Source: Plenodomus lindquistii
Lineage: Eukaryota > Ascomycota > Dothideomycetes > Pleosporales > Leptosphaeriaceae
Assembly (NCBI GenBank): GCA_025504975.1
Contig: JANUWI010000002.1
Location: 620,001-684,000 of the forward strand
Length of the DNA stretch: 64,000 nt
Direction: 5' to 3'
A program made the translations under genes and the position numbers. Shown here piece after piece: positions 1 to 11,827 of this stretch. The notes under the pieces are model-generated. The model had not been told where the DNA came from, made no database searches, and saw only the letters and a program-made list of their open reading frames with translations. Position 1 is the first letter of the stretch, and each line of letters starts with the position of its first letter.

Positions 1-87
1 GTTGAAGTCGTACGAGTGACAGCCACGGATTAAACTTGGAAGGGCAGGTACCTAACTCCGGTAAAACAATTCGCGGTTTCTACTCCT

Positions 88-1208
88 CTAACACCAGCAA
101 GCCGAGTACGATCTTGCCGATGTGTGCTTCAATCGAAATGACCGCCAGACGAGACCTTGAGGTTCATTGATCGACACCTTACCATTCAATCGAGAAAATT
201 GCGTAGCACCAAAACCACCAGCAATCCATAACGCATCGCGACGACACAACAGATATGCGCGAGAGCCCAAAAGATGACTGTTGATAGAATACTGCAGTCC
301 TACTGACTCCGACATAGGTAGATGGGCCACCCGGTTAATACATCCTAGCAACATCATTCTGGGCGACGTGACGGGCTGATGAATCAGGCTTCGCAACGGC
401 CCGTTTTTGCAAGTGCGGAGTGACGGAGTCTAGACCTACGCTTTCTACTACTATGCACATCTTCCACAGGAGCGAAGAAAGTATTGAGACAAAAAACGAC
501 CGTTCGGACTAAACTAGACGGCCCTTTGCAACTGGTAGGTACTAGGCAGTCTGGAGCACGAGCACCTGGTTCTCGGAAAGTTTGTAGAAAGCTCAGCATC
601 ATCACGCTCAAGCCATGCTTGCCAAATTGCTGATAGCCGTAGCAAATTGAACATGACATGGCCAGGCTTCGTGTCATTGCACGGGCGATAGGCAGGTGGC
701 ATACTGAGTTCAGTCCAGTGTTCCAGATACCGAGCATACCCCCAAAGAAGGATGCATCACCAGACGTCAACCTCATACATAACATGCTTCTTCCCAGGAG
801 AGCTACCAGTATTCATTCTCTGGACGAGACATGCGCGATTCGCAATGTCGTCAATGATTGACCAGATTTGAACACCAAGTATGAGTGCAAAAAGGGGGCA
901 GTCATACGGTTCGTAGCCTAAAGAAGGCATACTGTCTTCTTCAACGACAGTCGTGGAGATAGACATATTATTCCTGCTGTAGCATTCATTCGTGTTACAT
1001 CTTCTTCGTCCTGATTAACCTTCGTCTCCTGAGTGTCAACCATCACGCCTCTAAGCACTTTATCGAAACATAGAAGAAGGGCATGACACGAGCAAGGAGC
1101 GTAAATCAGCCCATCCACATCTATCACCCAAAGCACGCTAGATTCGTCATCGCGTCCGCCCCACGCTACCTCCCCGTTTCTTTGGAACATGGTTTCGCGA
1201 TATAGCAT
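88..1208 (-). pseudogene. Unassigned, possibly degraded coding region at the left edge
   Basis: No family was recognised. On the minus strand a frame opens at 1208 and runs to 918. A second frame (966 to 757) ends ...YEVDVW at a TGA and then continues in the same frame, free of stops, to about 514, with tryptophan- and leucine-rich sequence (WGYARYLEHW, LLRLSAIWQAWLE). A third stretch (396 to 88) follows in another frame. The composition looks more coding than random, but a premature stop and frame changes that no good intron explains suggest a decayed gene, perhaps of the HET-like surface-loop kind. That family guess is weak. Existence as a relic is uncertain. Confidence 0.22.
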
Positions 1209-1491
1209 TCTCCATCAAGCGAGGGAACAAGACCACATGCGACATTCATCCTTGGACTTTGCAGACTAAATATAGGCTGTGATAGTGACGTACAATCATC
1301 GAATGCCTCCTAAAAGTGAAGAAGAGGCACCTCACGAGGCCCTTTTGTACCCGTTCAAGTTACGCGTGTCATCGCTCTGACAAGACAACCGAAACTATCG
1401 AGAAGTCAATCCAAGATTTACACCACGTAAAGTCCTGAAATCTCAACGTTCAACGTCTCAACGTCAACCAATGCCTCCAACCTCGCTCCAT
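1209..1491. other. Intergenic, 3' flank of the USP-like gene
   Basis: Nothing recognisable. C/T-rich sequence adjoins the 3' end of the minus-strand gene that stops at 1492. Confidence 0.4.
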
Positions 1492-4115
1492 TCATCCGCC
1501 CTTCTTTTCTGCAACCTCAACATGCTGCACCCTCGACTCCTCCTTTATATCCTCCATCTCCACATCAATCAGCTTGACCTCGCCCTTCTCCTCCTTGATT
1601 CGTTCCACCCTCTCCTCGCCTACCGTCTCACTACTCGCTCTCCTCCTCTTCGCCTCCCTCCCCTCATCAGTCCCAACATCTACCATCTCTCTCATCACTG
1701 TACCCTTTTCCTCCCGCTCATCCTCGATCTCCGTATTCGGCGTTAGCGTCGTAGAACTCATATTATCATCCCCACCACCTGCGTATCCGTTGCCTTGCGA
1801 GTGAAAGTCCCGCGCACTCATACTCGTCCAGTCATCGTGTTTGTAGTCGTCGGACCTGTAAAGTGGGGGCAACGAGTCCTTATCCCAATCCCCCTGCACG
1901 GCCGTTGCCGTCGCAAAGTCATCGTTATAGTCTTCCCAACCTGTTGCGTTCTTTTGCAATTCCTCCAGAAAGTTCAGATTGTCCTTCTTGACAAACTCCA
2001 CGAGGGGTTTGGGCAGGGGTGCAGGATCAGACGATATCGCTTCGTCGTTGGCATACACAAGCAGCACAGATGCAGATTCCGTCGCCGCGCGCTCGACCAC
2101 ATCTTGCTGGGTGAGACGGTCGCGCATGATGACGGGACTCGTGGACTCGGTGTCGTATTGCATGCGCCACCATTGGCGGGCGTCGGGGACGTCAGACTTG
2201 ATGTCTGGGTGGAGTAGGTAGACGACATCGCGGCGGGTTGCGACGCCCCAGAGCTTGTAGGGGCGGTGCATGGCGTCTTGGGGTGATTGACCTTCGGGAA
2301 ATTCGGTAGCTGTGGCGTCCATGGCGATGTCTGCGCCATCGTCGACAATAGGTTTGAAGTGCGCGGATATGCTGTCGCGTGTCTTCTGAATCTCTCGCGC
2401 TTGTTCCTCAAGGGCTATACTAATTAGCTGAATTTGTAGTTTCTGGCTGAATCGACTCACTGGCCAGCTTGCTCTCAATACTGTGGTAGACGTCTCGTAG
2501 CTGAGCAAGAACTGTGGCATCTCCAGGAGCCAACTCCGTACCACCTGCAGTTGGCTGATATGCCTTGATACTCGTCTCCAACAACTTCAGTGATTCTACG
2601 CGCTTAGCTCCGGGCTTCGAAGATGTGTGATACTTCAGCTTGTCAACCTGCTCGTTGATGCCGCCCAGTTTGGCCTGGCACTGCTGGATCTTAGAATACA
2701 TGTCTTCTATGATATGCTTATTCCTTTCCAAGTATCGATCAGCGTACAGCGTGGCGGGAATACGGCATCCCAAATCAGCCGCATCCGTTCTCGAAGACGT
2801 CAATCGTAACATGAGGACATTGCTAGGGTTGACCAAGTGCGCGCTTCCGCCGCTCCCAGAGAAGAGAGTGTCATCGAGAACATCGTAAAGACTGATGTCG
2901 GGTCGCGACGCGTCGCGTGTCACCGTACCGTCAAGAATAAAAATCTCTTCTTGAGAACCTGCAACATTTGCGGTGGACCGGAGGGCGCCGTTGAGATCTG
3001 CGCCCGGCACCTGCGCCTGGAAGGCGAAACTCCATAGCAGCAAAAACTTCAACAGGTCGTCATCTTCCTCAGCAAGACCCGGTGGCGTCGATTCTTTCCA
3101 AGCATCCATGTTTAGAAGTGCATTTATGGATCCATATATCCTATCCGTGTTGTCCAAAAAGGCCATGAGGCGTTGCGCCTCGTAAAGAATGTCCAAGCCA
3201 TGCGTCTCGGCAAGGCCCTTTGATTCATCAATGATGCGCGCCGATGGCGATGCAACTCCACTCCACCAATCCTCGCCGACCCAGTAGTCTCTATGCAGGA
3301 CGCCCGGGCTGAGAAGCGCATTTCGGAATTGTGGTATCGAATGTAGGATAGGGATCAGGCATGGAAGGTAATTGAAGTTGGGCGATGGTTTCAGGATGGC
3401 AGGCTGGCCTTCTTCGCGCTGTCGCTGACTGGGAATAGGATCTGAGATGACCTCGGTAGTTGTCGGCACGATGGCCCATTGCGACGCGTCGTAGTGGGAC
3501 TGGGTAGCCGGTCCAAAGACGGTGTTGGTGTTGCCCAAGACGCCAGATTCTTGGGTACCTTCGATACCTGCTCACTGTCAGCTCCAGATGTGACAGAAGT
3601 ATGCTTTGACCAACTCTGCATGGGCGCATCCCCCGCATGTGTGGAGACGGCAGATCGTTGGCTCGTTCGCGAAGGGGGTCGAGTGGGGGCTCTGCTGTGA
3701 CCGGTGCTGTGAGGGTAGTTCTCGAAACCTGGAGCATAGTCAATATTGAAGGCTGCGAACAACGTGGTCAGCCATGCATGTTCGCCGTGGGTTGGTTTGG
3801 GAGCAAGTGTGGACATACTGGGAACCGTGGTATCATTGTCTCCATACCTGCCCGCACCAAACGCAGTCTCGTCCCAAGCTGCGGAAGAGTTGCGCAGCAG
3901 GCTCCGCAGATTGTCTGTGTCTGTGTCGTAGAACTTTTGCACGGCCGCTTCCAGGTTCTTGCCGCTGATCTAGGATCTTGGTCAGAGGGCGCAGGGCGCA
4001 GGGCGTGATGGCCAGTCCAGATGCGACCTACTGCGAGGAGTTTCTTGGCGTCTTCCTTGTCAAGTTGATAGCATATAATGTCCAGCAGCAGACTGACATC
4101 CTCGTCCGACGACAT
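1492..4115 (-). CDS. Catalytically dead USP-fold protein with N-terminal UBA-like domain
   Basis: Five exons (4115-4032, 3969-3819, 3752-3615, 3567-2461, 2414-1492) give 800 aa. Residues 1-45 form a UBA-like helical bundle (LLLDIICYQL...EAAVQKFY). Around residue 190 the sequence NFNYLPCLIPILHSIPQFRN aligns with the USP Cys-box (GNTCYxNSxLQxLxxxPxFR), but Asn stands where the catalytic Cys should be. Near the C-terminal part of the fold (VVYLLHPD...ASVLLVYAND) the usual GHY histidine is also absent. A Lys/Glu-rich tail with a KRRR cluster follows. Architecture recalls USP25/28. It probably binds ubiquitin without cleaving it. The donor at 3614 (GTTGGT) is weak; the others are good. Confidence is high for the gene and moderate for its function. 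Confidence 0.75.
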
Positions 4116-4732
4116 GTTCGCGAACGTCGCCCTGTTGGCGGCAAGAGATGTTGCGAGAGCGGGTATGCGACTCTACGATATGGCGCAAGTGCTTCGGGCA
4201 GCAGTGGCGCAAACGTGTTGGACAGCGGGGCAGCGTGATGTCGCAGAATCCAGCAGCAGGTACGAGACAGACAGAACAAGACAGGAGCAGAAGGTGCGGG
4301 TGTTTGAAGGATATGCGGTCACCCCTGTAGTGAGGTTTCGCACGTCAAGGCGCGGGCGCGCGGGCATGGCGGGGAACTCATTGGTGAACTTTGCGGAGGT
4401 GCCATGCCACCATGCGGAGCTACCATGTCGCTAACTGGACAGACAGCCGTCGGCATGCCAGGTACTGGCCTGCGGTACAGCAACACCTGACACTAGTCTG
4501 ACTTGTGTCTTCTTCTACGCTGGCTTTGATACACGGACCGAAATCTTTGACTTTTTGATCTGGTTGAATGTCGGTGTCCATACACACGCCTCGGAACGCC
4601 GTCTTCGCTGCATCCAGTGGTGCAGTAAGTGGTATCTACCGTCTCTCGGCCCTGTTGTACAATCCCCATTTCCTCTAGTACTCTTACAATCTGTATTCGT
4701 TCAGTGGCATCATACAATTCAACAGCCTGTGA
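4116..4732. other. Intergenic 617 bp
   Basis: Upstream region of the USP-like gene and 3' flank of the PET127-like gene, both on the minus strand. No TATA box, RNA gene or repeat was recognised. Confidence 0.4.
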
Positions 4733-7464
4733 TCACGACGGCACAGACGGCAGCTCCTCGAGCACTTCCTCCGTTGCCTTCTTGGACATAGTGTCCTCCG
4801 CTTTTGGCTCCCCAGCATTCGCGTCGACTGGGCTTTTCGCTTCACTCTCCGTCTTTGTAGCGCCTTCGCTACTTGTGCTTGCGTGTCCCATGTCCTTCTT
4901 TACAGCAAACGCCTCATCCAGAACCCATGATCCATCTACATAACTTCCGCTCCCACTTCCGGGACCCAACGGCTTGTAAATCGTGACACCCATTTCATCG
5001 TTGATCTTGTCTTGCTTGATCCTCCACTGCCTGCCTCGATCGCTGTACCGCTGAATCACGTCGCGATAATTCTTGAGTGACTTGTCGGCTTCCTCCTCAT
5101 CTTGACCAATGAGTTCGTGTCGTCGTTTCTTGACAGCGTTGTAGAGTGACCAGCGATTCGCTTCGGGAATCTCTTGGAGATTGTATTCAATGTTCCAGTC
5201 GTCGTTTTCGTCGATCTTTTGAGGCCGGTCCACGTAGCCTTGGTTGACCTTGGAGCGTACGGTGAGGGTCCAACCTATGAGGGGACCGGATGGTAATTGG
5301 TTTTGTTCTGGATTTGGAGACTTCGTAGCTTCGGTTTTGACCTCGGCTTCGCCCTCCACCTCAGCATCTGCCTCCTCTCCCTCTTCGGTTGTGGTCTCAG
5401 CACTGATCTCTCCATCGACGTTCTCGGCGTCCGCTTGCTCGACCTTAGTCTCAGCCTCTTCTTGCTCGATCTCAGTCTCAGCCTCTTCTTGCCCGACTAA
5501 GGTCTCAGCCTCTTCTTGCTCGACTACGGTCTCCTCCTCTTCCGGCTCAGCCTCAACTTCAGCTTCAGCGTCTGTTCCTTCCGTCACTGCGGTGCCCTGC
5601 TGGTCCTCGACAAGCTGTTCATCGACTTCATGCTGCGTCTTCTGCCATTCCACTTGAGTCTTGGGATCGTTCTTTCCTACCCCAATGACGTTTCTTGCAA
5701 ACTCCTTCTGAGCGGCTTCACCCGCGTTCTGAATTTCATCTGCTTGCTCATCCGTGACCGGCTCAGCAAATACGTACATGAAAGGGGTCTTTGATTGTCT
5801 TGCCTCTACATGTAATCGAAGTGTCTGCATGTGTTAGATCTGAGCAAGCCAGTCTACGAACGTTCACTTACTGTGTTAGGGAAGGCCGCGGTAGCCTTGG
5901 TCAAAATCTCATCGACAAGGGCGATGGAGAGCTTGAATTCTTGATCGCCCATGTGGGTATCCCGTGTACCGTGTAGCACTTCATCCATGTCGGCAAGACT
6001 GAGATACTGGAACCCAAAGATACGCTCGATGTTGTGGAAGGCGATGAAGATGCCGTCCATTCGTCCCATGCGGACTTGCAGCGAGTATTTTAACAGTGTT
6101 GCTCTTGTCATGTCGTAAAATTCACGCTCGTAAGATTCCCATTGGCCCAGTGAGTGACGAATTTGGTAGCCTGAACCTTCCTGATACTTCCTATGGTTCA
6201 TGCGAATGGAGACCACAGCCCTCGTCTTGAGATCAAATACGCCAGTACCTGGGAGTCGGGGATCGTACGCGTCCAATTGCGAACGCATCAAAATGTTTCC
6301 CTGTCGGGAGTAGTGGTAGCACCTACTGGAGTTGTCCTCGGATGGCGATTCCTCTACGTTCGACTTCCTGAAGCGCTCAAATTCACTTCGTTCAGTCGTA
6401 AGAAGCTTCTCCAAAGAGTGACCGAGCCAACTCATGATGTTAGGCCTATCGTATGACTTGTCGGCGTCAATCGCGTATACTCCATTCTTATATCGCAGGA
6501 AGACGGCGCTGGGACCAAGCGTGATTCTCGAGAATTTCTCCGAAGGTTTTGGAAAGTCCCGCGAGAGCATTTCGTGGTTCAAGCCTCGGAAGTTGGATAG
6601 AACATAGTGAAAGTGTTGTAGAATACCTGACATGCTGGAGGTCGACCCAGTGAATTTTGCGCCAGTATTCTCTGTAATCCTGAGGAGCTCCTCGTCTTTT
6701 GATGAAGTCTTGTATTCGCTGAGAGCATCGAAGTCGAACTCACTGACCGGCATAATCTTCTCAAGGTAGGGGTCGAAATTATACACTCGCGAGCGAGGAT
6801 CTTGTAGGCGGTACACACCTGGATTGAAGAGTACTCGATCGAGGCCGTAAGATAGCATAGGAACCGGTGGCTTGTCGACTTCGACGGGCGTGAATTCGAG
6901 ATTATCGGGGAACATGACGCTGATATTCAGCGGCTCGCGGGGCTGACCGTCCTCCCTTGCAAGCAAAGCCTCTTTGAGCGACATGACAGCGATCTCCTGC
7001 TTAACCTCCTCTTTGACATCTTGCTTTGCGAACACCCTTCTGACCTTCTCGCCTGAATCTGCTTTTGTCAACTTTGCAGTCTTTCCTTTGGCCTTACTGT
7101 CCTTGGCAGCAGATTTCGTCTTCTCTTTATCCTTATCTTTAGACACCACTCCCTTTACTTTCCCAGCATTTTGCTTCGTACTCTTGCCCTCAGCTTCGTC
7201 GGGCGTCGCATCTTGAACATCTTCGCCGGACAACCCCGCCTCAGCAATGCCCGAAACCTCCGTTCCTTCCTGTTCCTTGATCTTTTGTATCCGTCGTCGT
7301 GCCCTTCGTGCCACCACCGAGGGCGTTTCCCTGTTCTTCGAAAGCGGGTTGGTCGTGGCAAAAGGTCGGAGTTGGAATGTCTGAAGGTGGCTTCGCGCGG
7401 CGCAGAAAAGGCAAATGGAGCCTCCACGCCATGACGAGGCTTGCGATAATTGGCGGCTCAGCAT
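4733..7464 (-). CDS. PET127: Mitochondrial RNA-processing factor, Pet127-like
   Basis: Two exons (7464-5872, 5824-4733) are separated by a 47-nt intron; phase is exact (PNT|TLRLHVEAR). The product is 894 aa, or 908 if the upstream in-frame Met at 7506 is used. I prefer 7464 because it begins a typical mitochondrial presequence (MLSRQLSQASSWRGG, Arg/Ser rich, no acid). After a Lys-rich linker comes the conserved Pet127 core (GILQHFHYVLSNFRG, GVFDLKTRAVVSIRMN, QVRMGRMDGIFIAFHN). Yeast Pet127 is a membrane-associated mitochondrial protein needed for 5' processing and turnover of mitochondrial mRNAs. In the C-terminal half an acidic insert carries imperfect ten-residue repeats (EQEEAET-V), which lengthens the protein relative to yeast. 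Confidence 0.88.
5405..5560 (-). repeat. 30-nt imperfect tandem repeat inside PET127-like CDS
   Basis: At least four copies of a roughly 30-nt unit encode E(Q/x)EEAET(x)VE. The plus strand shows repeated gtctcagcctcttcttg. The reading frame is kept, so copy number can vary without frameshift. Confidence 0.7.
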
Positions 7465-7506
7465 CGAGAGGAGTAATTGACAACAAAGGAGTAGTGTGGC
7501 CGGCAC

Positions 7507-8049
7507 ACGATGTGCAGAGCATGCAGTCGTGACATCTTAGAAAATGTATCGGCGACTCGCCTAGCGCGAACGCGGTCTGGAGCATGACTGGCACTGAGCG
7601 CGTCGGTGGGGCATGGCTTGGCGCAACCTTTGAATGTACGGAGTTCATTACACCAAAAATATGCGAACTTTGCGCTTTTGAATATGTACTGTGAGCATTC
7701 AAAGCTCAAGTGCCCGGCCCCAGTAGTTTGCGAGTCTCTCTGTTGCTTACTAACACTTCGTGCTAATTGTCTATTTTTTTTCGAAGAGCGGCAGTATGAA
7801 CTATGGCCACAGCGCATCACAACCAGCGTACTCTACAAACCTGACATCGTATACTCAAGCAAGCTTTCCGTGCGTGTACGTTTCCTCGTTTCCTCTTGAA
7901 ATTCAGAGTCCCTTCCCATGAAATTCGCCAAATTACGCCAGTATCAGCGTCCCTATTATACAAGATATATGAACGTAGAAAACGCAAAGTCATGGTATGC
8001 AAAACCATCTACATGCGTTGACTAAAATCTCTTTTCCGTTGCCCTATCT
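7507..8049. other. Intergenic 543 bp
   Basis: Promoter side of the PET127-like gene and 3' side of the PH-LRR gene. No feature could be supported. Confidence 0.4.
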
Positions 8050-11000
8050 TCAAGGGAACGGGAAACCTCTACGGGTCGTGTTAAAGGACATCTCTAATTC
8101 TTTCTCGAGCGGTGTGACGTCGTAGTCTGTATCTGGCGTCGAAGCACCCAGCTGCACGTCCCTCTCAATTGTGGGTGTCGTCTCGATCTTGACTCTCTCG
8201 ATGATTTTGGATAGGCTCGACGCGGTATCTGGCCGTTCAAAGTCTTCCTCGTCCACATCCATGGTCGTAGGTATGCCAAGGGATATATTGTAGTTGCGTT
8301 GCAGATACTGCTGCAGGCGATATTCTTGTCGTGCCCAACTTTCATCGACGAGGCCGAGAGCGGCTTTGATGTCTTGATCAGATAGGCCTGATGCATGGGT
8401 CTGAGTCTTTGTGACTCGACTGCCCACCTTATTGGCCAGTCGACTGCGGACCGAGTCGCTTTTACCGGAATGGTGGACTGACACATCATCGCGCATATGC
8501 TTGACTTGGTCTTCTGTTTGCTTCAAGGCCATTTGGCGTGCCTCCTCCATTGTAGGCAGGTACAAGAGTGTGGTGTTCCGGTGAAGAGCATTGACGAGGT
8601 CGGTATATCCGTTCAAGGCGATGCCGTTATTCTCGCAGTATAGATATTGCAGGGTTTTGTTAACCTTGAGAACATCGGCGAGACTGCTAGCGCCTTGCAC
8701 ACCGAGCTTTTGATCTAGGAAAAGTCAGCGCTGTATCGAAGCGTATGAGGAGAGAATCGTACATCTGATGTATAAGGCGCGCAACGTCGTATTCCGTTGC
8801 AACCCTCTTAGTGCTCGATTCACTCCGACCCCTAACTTGGTGGTCTCGAGGCGTGAATCTTCGCCAGAGATGTCCAGCCACTCGAGACTGTGATTCTCAG
8901 CGAACATTTTCTCCAGAGCCTGACATGTTTCCTCAGAGGCGTCGCATGGCAATGATGCTCGCGAAATGTCAAGCTGCCTTATCGTAGTGTTTTCGGCAAG
9001 CGCAAGAATCATTCTACGAAAGTCTGCTTCTTCTTCGAATTCCAGTAATCGAACAGTGAGACTGGATGGCGCGAGACCACTGGATATCGCTCTTGTCATC
9101 TTGCCAAGATCTTGCTCGAAGTTGTTTTCACTGACATCCAGATGGAGTTCGCGAGCCTTACCCGGGGTCTCTGTCATCGAGTGCAGGAGGTATGCAACGT
9201 CTCTACCAGTCAAAAAGCAGTGGTCTAGTCGCAGCTCTCGCAGCGCTTTGGATTGTTTGTAGTTGATAAGGTATCTGTATTCGTCAGCAATTGCTCTCGA
9301 ATCAATAAATCCTCAACATACCCGCCGATTGCATCTACCATAGCGGCGTTCAGAGACGTGCCGCTCAGTATCAGCTCCTGTAATCGCCATCCTTGGAAGG
9401 TCTCCACTGAGATCAGAGACTCCAGTGCAGATGCTCGCGCAACGTGAGAGAGGTTTAGCCGGGTAAGATACCCAAATACACCGATCTGGGAATCGAAAAT
9501 AGATGGCGAGAGACGGAAAGGATTCGAAGACAAATCCAATGCTTCCATGGTCGTCTCTTGGGCACGAAGTGCATCGAGGACTAGTGACAATGCTCGGTCC
9601 GTCAATCCACAACCACTGAGCTCCAACCCACGCAGATGACATGCTCGTTCGACGGCGGCTGCGACTAGATAGTCCAGGTCAGTGTCTCCAAGCTGAATGT
9701 TGTTCAGCGCGATCCAGTCGACATTCGTGGTCTGGTATTTACACAGAGGAAAAAGGGCCTCAACGATGCCACATCCTATGTCTCGAGCGCTGTCCCTAGC
9801 TTCTCCGTGATCTTGTGGTGTCCTATTTATACATGACGTGAAGTCTAGTCTTCGCAACTTGCGATTGCTTAGTGCTAGGGCACGAATTTCTTGAACCAAT
9901 ATACACGATCGCTCCAACTCTTCAGCATCAAGTCGAGCGTATGTGCCTCGTTTAGTCTTTAAACAGAGGTGCTCGGCCCCATATGGATCCCTCAAGCCAT
10001 TCAGAACATCAAGATGCACGCCCTTGAATGATATAGATCCGAAGGTTTCGTTATAACGGAGGGAGCGCATCACAGCTAGGAGCTCAAGAGTGTTGTATTG
10101 ATTTCTTCGCATACCAGTTGGCCGTAGTAATTCGAATCGCGGAGCATCTTCGTTGGGATAGGTGATTTGGTAACTGATATTCTCAGGTTGCACATCATAA
10201 GCCACGCAGTAGCCTATCAACGTGCGGTCCAAAGAGTCTGAATCCATTGGGTGTGGGCTCGCCTGCCGCGAAATATCCTGGTGCACGTCCTCAGGCACAA
10301 GATATTCAAAGGGGCGTGACTCCCATTCGGGTCTCAAATGTCCCTCCATCGTCCGTAGCCGGAGAGCAATGTCGCGTGAGGCGAGAGACGCCAACTGTAA
10401 GACTTTCGGCCGTTCGAGTGGTTTCCTGATAAGTGTGAGTGGTTTCACTAGTTTTCATACGGATGGGGCTTACCGAAACGTCAATTGGAACGTGTCATCG
10501 ACCTCATTGACCCTAACCTCAGTCAACGTCAGAAGGCCATGCGACGATTGCACATTGTGTGCCATCAGGGACGGACTAGACGCCCGCTGCGACGGTCCTT
10601 TGAATAAAGGAATCAAGTGTACCTTGTGTACGCCAATCGCAAGGAAACATACGGAGGCTGAGATCTTGGCAAGGTCATCGGACGAGGACCTAGTAGTCGT
10701 CTTTCCTTGTGGCCGCAATACGACCTTGTAGATAGCGTAATGTGGCGGTACATAGTCCCGTTCAGCTTCCACGACGCGGGCGGCCTTGTGGGAGTTGTGT
10801 GCAGACAGGGGATTCGCATCTGCTAGTCTCGACCGGTTCGCCGCTTGCCTGATGGTTCGAAGCCACGCAAACATTTCTTCTGGGTCTCCGAACTGTAGGG
10901 TCATGGAAGAAGCGTGATTCGAATCCTCGTCCAGATAGAATAGTTCTATTGCAAAATGTGGCCGCCCGTCATCAAGGTGGTATACAGCGACGATATGGCG

Positions 11001-11827
11001 CAGAGGTATGCCATGGTGTCGATCACCGGAGGATTCTGATGCTAGCGATTGGAGCTCGTGAGACGATCCGATCGATGGACTTGAGCTATGTCGGTACGTG
11101 CTGTTACGGTTGTGGGGGGAGGGAATTCTGGACTTGGTCAGCGGTACTCGTTGTATGATTCTTGCAATCTGTCTCACCCTGGAAATGCCTCTGCCGCTTT
11201 GTTACTGCTCTTGAACCGTATCAGGTGCTTCTCCGTGAGGACCAAGTACTCCTTCTTCTTTCTGAACATAGAGCTGCTGGTCTGCACCTCTCCGTGCTGT
11301 AGTACCTGACGATCGCGCACTTCTTCGGCGAGGTAGTCCCCAAAGTACATCGAGGCGCGCGTCGAAGTCGCAGACAGCGGCTCGTCGTCTTCCGGGGTTT
11401 TGTACCCACGGAACGAGCTGAAGACGGAGCTTGCGCGCTTGACGTTTTCTCGTGAGATGTTTGGCCGCGGCGACGGGGGCGCTTCCGCTATGGAATGTGC
11501 CTCGAGAGACTGCTTTTCCGAGTAAGGCGCTGCATCTGACCGGTTGGACATGAAAGACGCGGTGCGCCGCTTGCGCAGGAGGTTCGAGGGCTGCGAGTCA
11601 TCTTTGGTGCTTTGGATGCTGGTGAGGGCCGTCAGAGAGCTGCGTCCGAAAAGGCTCTTTCGTTTGTCTCGCGACGACATGCCGAGCGACCAAGTGGGCG
11701 TGCGCCGCCCAGCACGAGCTCTGCGGTCAGGGCTATCGCATGCGGATGTCGGCTTGCTGGTGAAGGGGCAATGGTCACGTTGCGCAGTGCTCCACAGTGG
11801 TGCGGGTGTAGAGGGCGTGTTTGTCAA
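8050..11827 (-). CDS. PH domain plus leucine-rich-repeat protein (CARMIL-like architecture)
   Basis: Five exons (11827-11178, 11085-10474, 10425-9322, 9274-8763, 8714-8050) give 1180 aa; every junction keeps phase. Residues 1-170 are Ser/Arg rich and probably disordered. A PH-like fold lies at about 190-400, split by intron 1 (KKEYLVLTEKHLIRFKS ... IPLRHIVAVYHLDD ... FAIELFYLD). A long ribonuclease-inhibitor-type LRR array follows at about 500-1020 (LRGLELSGCGLTDRALSLV, MEALDLSSNPF, LQELILSGTSLN). The C-terminus is helical. PH then LRR then tail is the layout of CARMIL/LRRC16 actin-capping regulators, but no capping-protein-interaction motif could be identified by eye, so only the architecture is claimed. 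The last intron has an unusual GTACGA donor. Confidence 0.82.

Noticed and set aside
3568..3614. Alternative splice pairs using GTGAGC at 3579
   Set aside because: They would make introns of 19-26 nt, too short to splice. The 47-nt GTTGGT..CAG pair restores the conserved sequence despite its weak donor.
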